Origin: Rhizopus sp. PT2906
Lineage: Eukaryota; Mucoromycota; Mucoromycetes; Mucorales; Rhizopodaceae
Length of the DNA: 64,000 bases
Direction: 5' to 3'
NCBI GenBank assembly: GCA_025529335.1
Contig: JAMYHX010000009.1
Coordinates: 186,001 to 250,000, forward strand
The translations under genes and the position numbers were made by a program. Of the stretch, positions 55,741 to 64,000 are shown piece by piece. Numbering within the stretch: the stretch's first letter is position 1; every line of letters starts with the position of its first letter. A model generated the notes under the pieces. That model saw only the letters and a program-made list of their open reading frames with translations, was not told the DNA's origin and searched no databases.

Positions 55741-58080
55741 GCATGCTTTCTATCTTTACTGTATGATTCTGTAAATGTGAAGGCAATCCTATAAAATCAC
55801 TTTCATTTACTATAAGTTAGTGAAGCAGAGAGCGGCTCCTAAGAATATCAAAGACGCCTATTATTGGTAATATTTATAATTATAATTATTAACACTCACT
55901 TTCGTACACTATTCAATAAATAGACGAGGGAATGCATCAAGGGTTTCTGAGTGTCGAAACGCGTGTATTGTATCATTTTTGTTATAAAAGATTCATAAAA
56001 AAAAAGGGAAAACAAAATAAAATCGCTTGTCCTTTGTAAATCACTGGTTGTTGCTTTTGTTTTTATTTTAAAAGATATAAAACACAAACAGAGAATAAAA
56101 CACGGTTTCTTTTGATTATGTGAATAAAATATTTTCCCTCAACTCTTTCCTTTATACTTTCAGTGAGTTTAGCAGGGTCAACAGCGACATCTTCAGTGAC
56201 ATTCTCTGATTGCATAAACTCATTAGAATTGGACACAGTAGTTGATTACAAAGCTTGTCTAAATATCTTCTTACAAAGCTATATTGTATGGTCGCGCTCA
56301 CCACAACGATATCATTCTTTAGTAATCAGTGTTGTCTTTGGTGTTTTGATTTAAAAGACGGTCAGAGCTGAATTATGGTAGCTGATTTTATTAAATATCA
56401 TTGAGCAATGACAGCTTGGCCATGTTTAACATTCAGAAACTGCATTTCAATAAGATCTGAAGTGGGTTTCCTGTTGTAAATGTTGATGTAATTTACGCCA
56501 TCAATTTTACCAATCTGTTCTCAAATAACATGATAGGTTTTCATGCCGTGAATTGAACAACTGGTGGGAGAAAAGAGAAAACAACAGCTTCTGCTGTAAG
56601 AGTCTTTTGAACGATAGATTTCAAAGTTTCGGTGTCTTGAGATTATTCTGTTGACTGTAAGCACTCGTCTGTGAATACTCTTGGCAACAACAGTAGACTA
56701 AGGTACTTCGCTCTTCAAGGTAGATGAGGGCATCTGCTCTTGACCATGAAGTTGCTCAGTACTTGAGGATAATAAAAAGATTTGATTGGCTCAACTTTGT
56801 AAAACATACATTTTTATGAACTGTGTAACAAATACTTTGCGGATACAAAAAAATAGTGTGGCACTTCAATAAGAAAAGAAAAACGCTAAAATCACGCAAT
56901 TAACAACTGTCGATGTTGTATTCAGCTTTGTTATTGAAAAAAGGCAATTAAGTCGATGACTTGCGAATTAGGTTCTTTATTAAGAAGAGCTGAATATTAT
57001 TAAATTAAGCTTGTGTGTTAGTTTACTTGGGTAGAGAATCTATGACTGCTATTTATATTAATGTCGTCAATGTGAATATTGTTGTCAGCACTCTTTCTTT
57101 ATTCTTATCAGATGCGATAGAGGAATGTAAAGTGGAATGTATGCTCTGCTGTAAGATTATACTTGAGTTATTATAATGATTATCTCATCAAACACGTCAT
57201 TCGATTTATGATTGGTTTACAAAAAGTTTTGTGGCTCGTTTCAAATTCTGCAAATATAAATAGAAGGAAATTTTTCCTTTTCTTTTTCTCTTTACCCATC
57301 ACATTTTGAATGGCTGGTACTCTGTTCTTGCATGGTCATTTGATAATGATCAACTCTCACACGGGTGTCTAACACTCTCGACGAGCTTTTCGTCAACGTG
57401 GTGAATCTTATCAGTAGTATCCACGTGCAAAAAGTAGGGTTTTTATGGGGTGTTTTCAGCGGGCTTATCGTGAACAATACCCCTAGCGCTGAACGGAGTA
57501 CCTTCAGGAGACCTGGTTGCATCTCTGCTATTCATTATGTGGTAGACTCTCCATTTGCGTCCTGGTAGTACGACCTCAGCGACCGTTTTAGGTATAGAGT
57601 ACGGCCTCACCATAGGTAGTACAGCACTCGCGTTCTATACTTGGCGTTGTTTACGTTGGTCCCGGTGCTATCGACAATTTTGGGCTCAAGGGTCTACTTT
57701 TTTTTTCCTCCGCAATGCTAGAACAGGTCTTCGTCCTGTGGGGGATGGATCCGAGCTATCTTGTATAGTTTGGTGAACGAAGAGTCTAGCCCTTTTTATA
57801 TCATTTAAACGAAAAATAACGAAAATTACCTTCTTTTTGCCTTCTCAAACTATTTTTAGTCTTTGTTTACTTTTACACCATTTCCAGAAAAAGATGTCGC
57901 GCTGACTAGCGCTTTTTTCGTATAAATTGTATTATAAAAACTACCTTTTCTGAAAAGACTGTATAACCCACTAAGCATCACAACTTTGTTTTTCAAAAAT
58001 TCTTGTACATTTCCAAGGTAGATTCCTTGCAGTCATTATAAAGTGTAACAAAAACAAGCTCACTGTCAGCAACAACACGA
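55741..58080. other. Unassigned transposon-rich DNA
   Basis: I find no intact gene. 57290-57790 is clearly GC-richer than its neighbours and has two open frames of 65-75 codons in different frames, without recognisable motifs. Around 57899-57912 is a perfect hairpin (GCGCT-gact-AGCGC) followed by six T. The remaining sequence is AT-rich, with many stops in all frames. Confidence 0.4.
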
Positions 58081-58710
58081 CTGATGAGAATATCTTTGCT
58101 CTCATCGACAAACACATGCCACTTGAAGATGTCCTGTTTACAATTCAAAAAAGAATATAATGTTAATCTCTGTGAAAAGCAAATGAGCCTGGAACTGCCT
58201 CTAAGAAGTAAAAGTATTCAAATGAGCAGTCTGTTACTTCTACAAGTATTGACTATGAGTCGAAAACTGATGTAATAGTAGCAATATGTATAGTAAATGT
58301 GCTTCATGCCAAAGTCATCATGCTACATGGCACACACACACAAAGCTCAATTCAAAAGATCAAGGTCTTTGTACCTTTTGTAGAATGGCCAACAGCCGGC
58401 ATGTCAGAATAATGTAGCTCTTCTACCAAACATTTGGCTTTTCTTCTTCTAATGAATTCAAAGAGGTTGATGACAATGTTAATCTTAGTACCTTACCTAA
58501 CTGTGATCACGATACCAATGTTTTTGCTTTATGTAATAGTACAGTAGGAGACACTGGTAATCCTTTTGATTCTCATAGTGTGTCTTTTGCGCCTGTCACT
58601 CCAGTAACTTTAAATGCTATTAATACTTACTGCATTATTGATACTGATGCTAACGTTTCGCTAATGCTAATAATATCCAATTTAAATTTCCTTTGACAAC
58701 ATCAAAAGAA
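58081..58710 (+). pseudogene. Retroelement gag/protease relic
   Basis: The plus strand encodes a broken Cys/His-rich stretch near 58300-58400 (CASCQSHH.., LCTFCRMANSRH) that looks like two decayed zinc knuckles. Further on (58590-58690) is an aspartic-protease-like YCIIDTDANVS, where active enzymes have DTGA. Stops and frame changes are frequent. Opposite in strand to the gypsy RT relic, so probably a second insertion. Confidence 0.55.
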
Positions 58711-59508
58711 CATAGACTCCATTTCATACAACATTTTTAGAACTTCATTACTGAAACTTTTTTTTTAGGTTTATTATAGGTTTCCAGTTCCTTGAAGCTA
58801 TTAGGCTCTGGTGATGAATATAGGATATAATTGTAAATGTTTCTATAAAATAACCTTAAAATAATGAATAAATTCTATAAATGATATATTGTTTTGATGG
58901 ACGTTTCCACTGTAGTATCTTTTGGTTGATCTTTAGTATCTTCGCCATCAGTTCTATCGCAAACAAATTCACCAGAAGGTAGGTAATGGTAGATTGCGTT
59001 AAGTATTGAACCGTAGACTGGCTCAATTTTTCCTTTTCTTGCCAGTGCTTGACAAACTTCAGGTGGTTACTGAAGAATTCTTCTTCAATACCTATGGTAT
59101 CAGTTTCCAAGATGGGTGTAGGGAGAGAGACACTTCCTGGGCCATACTTACTGGAAGTATCTGCTTTTTTTTTTCTTCGGCAACATAGCCATTTGCATTG
59201 TATTTCTTTGTTTTCATTGGTTGATTTTGCTATTGTGACGGCAAAAGAAACTGGCTATTTGATTGAATAAATTTCAATGCCAGTCCTTTTTGATTTTCGC
59301 GTGTTGTGTGATTATTCAACAGGAACAAAACTATTCTTTTTTTTTTTCTCTTTCCTTACACTTCTTTTTTCTTATTCTCTTTTTATTTTACTTCTTCAAA
59401 GTCTCCAAAGTGTTCAATCTATTTTTTATATTTTTCATTTAGTTCAATTACACCTCGCAGTAAGTGTGATTTACAAGTCAGTTGAACAATAGCTAATAAT
59501 TAAATTAG
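58711..59508. other. Intergenic / relic DNA before YEATS gene
   Basis: No supported gene. An 84-codon open frame on the minus strand (58856-59110) is Lys/Gln-rich, without motif. The last 200 bp are CT-rich (T runs at 59336-59349) and hold the presumed promoter of the YEATS gene. Confidence 0.4.
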
Positions 59509-62098
59509 ATGAGCGTTTATCAAGATTTCAAAATCTCTTCACACAACAGTGTCATAAAAGGTGCAAGCGCCAAAAATAGCAATGGCCATCCATGGAGGGA
59601 TTGGCAAGTGTCTCTGGTTGCTGTTGATAACGGTAAGGAAGTAAAGGGCAAGGCTTCTCTTATCCTAGATCACGTTGAGTATATCTTGCATCCAACGTTT
59701 GAAAACCCCAGAAGAGGTAAATTTTCTTTTTATTATTTTAAATCAATCATACTTACTTCTTATTAGTTAAGACGAAGGAGCCTTATCTCTTGCAGGAGCA
59801 AGGATGGGGTGAATTTGACTTGCGTGCTTTATTGCACTTTACCAATAACTTGGCCGCCCCTAAAATCATCGTATTTGATTTGAACTTTACTCAAGCAAAT
59901 TATTCTATTATTGAGAGAGTTGAATTCTCTAACGCCTCTCCTGAACTTGTTCAGCTGTTGTCTTTGAAGCCTGATTCTTTCCATGGTCTTCCTCCATCTG
60001 TTGCTGCTCCTCCTCCTTGGGCTGGTCATCGCCCTAGTGCTTCAGCCTCTTCTTCAAGACACGCATCTTCTTCTGTTGCAAAGTCCTCTTCTGCCACCAC
60101 TAGATCTGATTCACCTGGTAAGTATTCAGCTTCATCCAGAGTCTCTAGTGAATCTCAAAGACGTTCCTCTTCTTCTAAATCTACTCCTCTTCAAGACAAA
60201 AAGCCTTCTGACCAAAAGGTCCCTTCAAAGAGAATAACTTCTCCTTCCGAACTCCTTCGTTCTTCCTCTGGTTCTGGCAAGGCAAAAAAGAAGCAGTCTG
60301 CTCTACGCTACAACCCTATGGACGGTGTGAAGCACAAGCCTTCACGAGATGATAGTCCTACAAGCATGCCTAGTGACCTCATTCCAAGCAAAACCACTAG
60401 TTCTTCCACTAAGAGCTCATCCCCTCTTAGACCAGTCCCTGATGACATCATCCGCTCATCTTCTGGTTCTGGAAAAGCTAAGAGAAAACAGTCTTCCACT
60501 CGCTATCTAACAACTGATCCCCTTAGACGAAAGACACATCGTCCTGATAGCCCTGGTACAGATTCCTATAATGATATCATTCCTCGCAAGCCTTCTGCTT
60601 CCCGCTCTGACTCTGCTTCTCGTAAAGCTTCCAGCTCTTACGATACTGTTCCTCACAAACCATCTGCTTCCCATTCTGACTCTGCTTCACATAAAGCTTC
60701 TAGCTCTTATGAAAATGTTTCTCGCAAGTCTGCTGCTTACTCTGATTCTACTCCCCACAAGCCATCTACTTCCCATTCTGACTCTGCTTCTCATAAGGCT
60801 TCCAGCTCTTATGATACTGTTCCTCGCAAGTCCTCTTCTTCCTATTCTGATTCTGCTCCTCATAAAGCTTCTAGCTCCTATGACACTGTTCCTCGCAAGT
60901 CTTCTGCCTCCCACTCTGATTCTGCTCCTTATAAAGCTTCCAGCTCTTCTGATGCTGCCTCTCGCAAGCCTTCTGCTTCTGCTCATGATACCATTTCACG
61001 TACATCCTCTTCCAACCAAGATACCATTCGCCGCAAGCCATCTGCTTCCAATTCCAATACTGATACCACTTATCGCAGGTCTTCCTCTAATGATAATACT
61101 GCTTCTCCTGCTGACGTGATGCGTTCCTCGTCTACCTCAGGCAAGATTAAAAAGAAGTCATCTACTACAAGATATCCTAGCACAAACACATTACAACGCA
61201 AACCATCACGTCCTGTTGACTCTGATTCATCATCCGATGAGCTTGGGCACATCAGGAAATCTGCATCTTCATCCAAATCAAGTCGTAACCCTAAAGCAAA
61301 CTCTTCTATATCCAAGTCAAGCATGCCAACAAACAAGGTACATAACGAGACCACTCTTTCACTTAATGAAACACGCCAAGGCTCTTCAAGCTCGTCTTCT
61401 ATAAAACATTCACGCTCCTCTGCAACTGATGACCAAAAGACCATATCTGCTACCAATACATCACAGACCACTCTGGCAAATGAAGATGTTGATGTTGAAC
61501 GCATTATGGATTATTTCTATAACCCTGAAAGCGTTGGAAACATCCATCTTGTTCATAATAATGAAGTTGATGAACTCACACGGTCTGCCTGGGACATCCC
61601 AAACGTAAGTATATAACCTTTACTCTACTCTATTGACTAACATGTTTTATTTAGATAATCATATCAAGACTTGCTTGTAGGCTGTCTTTACTGCAAAATG
61701 AGCATAGGAACCAAATGCAAGAAATCATCATAGCTAATGAAACAGACACTATGGAGTTCACTGTGGAAAATGGTAAATGTTTTATTAATGTTAATATCCA
61801 GTAAACTAACCATGCTCTATTTAGGCGTTGTCAACTTCAACCTGTATTCATTCTGCTCGAAGCTTATCCAAGCACTTTGGGACTTTACAGAGGGTATATC
61901 CTATACTCATGAAGCAGAACGTAGGCAGCATAGATATGCTAGCTCTATTTCTAGCGCTTCTACAGGTAATGTTCGCCCTTCCACCCGCCATTAGTAGCGA
62001 TCATTCACTGTAAAATAGATACCTCGGCACCCGAATTTCATCCTAGTAATTTTCATCTAAGCGACTTAGACTTAACAAGCGATGATGAAAATACTTAG
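59509..62098 (+). CDS. YEATS-domain protein with Ser-rich tandem repeats
   Basis: Five exons (59509-59716, 59767-61604, 61655-61772, 61825-61965, 62019-62098) give about 794 residues. Residues about 20-135 are a YEATS domain: HPWRDWQVSLVAVDNGKEVK, VEYILHPTFENPRRVKTKEP, LLQEQGWGEFDLRALLHFTN. It binds acylated histone H3 lysines in AF9/ENL, TAF14 and Yaf9. A very long Ser/Pro/Lys-rich region with tandem repeats follows. The helical C terminus (EDVDVERIMDYFYNPESVGN, then ISRLACRLSLLQNEHRNQM) ends acidic. The architecture (YEATS, long linker, C-terminal helices) resembles AF9/ENL more than yeast TAF14, so it may be part of an elongation or chromatin complex. Confidence 0.88.
60590..60990 (+). repeat. 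Coding tandem repeats in YEATS gene
   Basis: Five or six imperfect units of about 20-24 codons repeat SDSA.HKASSSYDTVP.K.S (for example SHSDSASHKASSSYDTVPRK). The units differ in Ser/Pro/Ala residues, and DNA similarity between them is high. The repeats are basic and rich in phosphorylatable Ser. Confidence 0.85.
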
Positions 62099-62691
62099 GA
62101 TGACATAACCAAAAGTGCTAGAGGTATCTATTCTTTATGTACTTGAATAAAATTTGTAAACTTTCAAAAAAACTAATATTCTTGCCATCTCTAAAGTGTT
62201 TTGCCCTTTACGCGTCTTTGAATAAAATGTCCTACACTAAAAGCACTCCCCCTGCATCATCCTCTATGATTAAATGCGCGGTGTGTTTTCTTAAAAATAA
62301 TCTTTATGATGGGAGAATCAGTCACCCCTTGATAGACGTAGTTGACATACTACTTGATAAAGTACGAGCTTTTTATCATGTTGAAGAATAGATTAATAAG
62401 AATTTTCTTTTTTCTTTTTGGCTGATTAAATACCCTCTTTCTATTTAATAGACTTTATCAGTCAGCGTAATCTATTGTCGTGTCGCCCTTATTATTATAC
62501 TTATTCAATATAAACAATAAACTTTCAGACGCTTGAGCAATGATGAATATATATATATATATATATGTATTCATCAAATAGGTGCATGAGTCCCCCTTAA
62601 AACGTATACTAGTCGAAAGGAGGTTTCTCAGTAGACATACACATTTGACGATCCTTTCTGGTTTCTTTTACTTCTTTTATATATACCTCAA
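62099..62691. other. Intergenic region before protease gene
   Basis: An 84-codon open frame (62137-62391, plus) has a CAVC pair but no domain I recognise. A (TA)n tract lies at 62549-62568. The rest is the presumed promoter of the protease gene. Confidence 0.4.
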
Positions 62692-64000
62692 ATGGATATT
62701 CATATATTCAAGACATTTCTCTTTGTGCTTTTGCTTCACTTTATTCAACCTGTAAGACCCACAGTAATAGTTCAAAACGCATATATTATAGAGTTTGATC
62801 AAAATACGAACAACTCAATACATCAGTCCATCAATAACGAGTTGCGTTTTTACAAAAACCAATATGAAGTACGCCAAGTGTACAAGTCTTTTATATTTAA
62901 AGGAATGTCCATACAGATAAAATCTATTTCTCAAGAAAAGCTGCTGTTGTCAAGTGAAGGAGAAACTAGCCATCCTATCATACGTCACTTGAGCAAGCAT
63001 CCTTCTGTTGTTAGTATAAGCTCAGTATCCAAGCTTACACAACCTCAATGGTTCAATGGTTCACCGAATTACGCATTCCCTTATCCGGACAGTGTCTCTC
63101 AGGCTTATGATGTACATCGACAGTTAAAGCTTACCGGGGAAGGTATTCTAATTGGGATAATAGATTCAGGTTCGTATAAGGCAGAATTATCAATTTATCT
63201 CTCTCTAAACGTTATATTCTTAAAGGTATCGATTACACTCACCCAGCACTAGGTGGCGGACTTGGCAAAGGCTATAAAGTAAGGTATGGACGCAACCTGG
63301 TCTCTGCAAAAAGAGATGAAAAACTGGGCATCAAGCCTCGTGGGGAATTTGATCCATATGATCCTTGTACAGGACGCAAAACAGGTTTGAATTAGCTGCC
63401 AAATTATACAAGTGTAATAATATCAATGGCTTTTAGGCCACGGAACTCATGTCGCTGGTATCATTGCTGGCTATGATGTATCAAAGGTGCTCAAGCCTTT
63501 TAATATACGTTTGTGTGTGTATCCTAATACAAAGAGATAGAACTTTATAGGAATTGCTCCGAATGCAACATTAGCTGTCTGGAGAGTTTTTGGTTGCGAC
63601 CAGAGAGTAGACGATGATACTGTGATTAAAGCACTCGAAATGGCCCATGAAGCTGGTAAATAACAAAAGGTTGCTTCTTCTATTGTTTGTAACATTACCT
63701 TTACAGGATGTCAAGTAATTAACCTTAGCCTTGGCTCAGAGAATGGCTGGATAGAGAGCCCTTTGGCAGCTGCGGTAGAGCGAATGTCCAAAGCAGGCAT
63801 CATAGGTAATCAAGGAACGCTTTGACCATGAAAATTACAAACAAGTAACATCCATTAGTCGCTAGTGTCGCAGGAAACCAAGGTATGGATGGTCCGTTTT
63901 CTATAAGTTCTCCTGGAACAGCAAAAGGTGTTATTTCTGTTGCTTCTATCAATAGTCCATACTACCCAGCCAAAGTATTTGAATTCAACACGTTTCCTGG
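62692..64000 (+). CDS. Subtilisin-like serine protease (S8 family), 5' part
   Basis: The gene runs off the end of the window, so the C terminus and catalytic Ser are missing. The start (MDIHIFKTFLFVLLLHFIQP) is a signal peptide, so it should be secreted or vacuolar. A propeptide-like region follows (VIVQNAYIIEFDQN, FIFKGMSIQI). Catalytic Asp: GILIGIIDSGIDYTHPALGG (split by an intron near 63167-63225). Catalytic His: GHGTHVAGIIAGYDV. Oxyanion-site Asn: VASVAGNQGMDGP. Several introns of about 50 bp separate these parts. The spacing is that of large S8 subtilases such as bacterial Vpr-type and fungal secreted proteases. Confidence 0.9.

Noticed and set aside
57555..57776. Trp/Arg-rich open frame in the GC-rich island as a protein-coding gene
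   Set aside because: It begins without a credible start context, changes frame relative to the neighbouring frame and has no recognisable domain.
60571..61119. Leu-rich 182-codon open frame overlapping the YEATS gene
   Set aside because: It is the +1 frame shadow of the Ser-rich repeats, where shifted TCT/GCT codons read as Leu.
1..64000. tRNA, rRNA, CRISPR arrays, bacterial-type operons or riboswitches
   Set aside because: Scanned for tRNA B-box-like GGTTCGAATCC, regular spaced repeats and known leader motifs; none were convincing by eye, and a dedicated search could still find divergent ones.

Overview
This window is nuclear DNA from a filamentous fungus, most likely an early-diverging one of the Mucoromycota (Mucorales-like). 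Signs of this are the AT-rich base composition, tightly packed genes, canonical GT..AG introns of about 45-60 bp, fungal housekeeping genes (a fused ADE5,7, an EF-hand NADH dehydrogenase, cytochrome c peroxidase, Zn2Cys6, bZIP and homeobox regulators), and two features typical of this group: an R3B2-like RNase III-type protein and relics of DIRS-type and Helitron elements. No taxonomic marker is present, so the assignment is an inference. Exon joins were made by eye from splice signals, reading frame and family conservation.

Layout. 0-12.9 kb: PLP aminotransferase (+), mannose-6-phosphate isomerase (-), RNase III-like/dsRBD protein (+), cytochrome c peroxidase (-), a basic protein with a degenerate RNase H-like domain (+), a CYS3-type bZIP factor (+) and a SAC3/THP3-family protein with a polyglutamine tract (-). 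13.1-14.2 kb: a gag-like relic, hairpins and a 101-bp dispersed repeat. 14.2-26.5 kb: TTI1 (+), a LIM protein (+), a membrane RING-CH protein (+), a homeobox factor (+), beta-adaptin (-) and CDK7/Kin28 (+). 26.6-28.5 kb: transposon relics, including a tyrosine recombinase. 28.7-34.5 kb: an Stc1-domain protein (+), a coiled-coil protein (-) and an external NADH dehydrogenase (-). 34.9-37.8 kb: a decayed Helitron N-terminal domain followed on the same strand by a decayed Fanzor (eukaryotic TnpB/OrfB-type nuclease). 38.0-46.5 kb: MAK11 (-), a Zn2Cys6 factor (+), a possible microprotein (-), a secreted glycoprotein (+) and ADE5,7 (-). 46.6-48.7 kb: transposon debris and a palindromic MITE. 48.7-52.4 kb: RTF1 (-) and the deubiquitinase OTU1/YOD1 (+). 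53.1-59.4 kb: a graveyard of mobile elements (MITE-family repeat, nuclease-like ORF relic, Ty3/gypsy RT, gag-protease relic). 59.5-64 kb: a YEATS-domain protein with serine-rich tandem repeats (+) and the 5' part of a subtilisin-like protease (+).

Most genes are unlinked housekeeping functions rather than one pathway. Two themes stand out. One is mobile DNA: at least six element types, including a Helitron-Fanzor pair and a three-copy repeat family that carries a nuclease-like ORF. The other is RNA-based control: an R3B2-like protein and an Stc1-domain protein, both in families tied to small-RNA pathways, lie about 24 kb apart. No intact, clearly new multi-gene system was seen. The Helitron-Fanzor relic and the three-copy family are the best leads.
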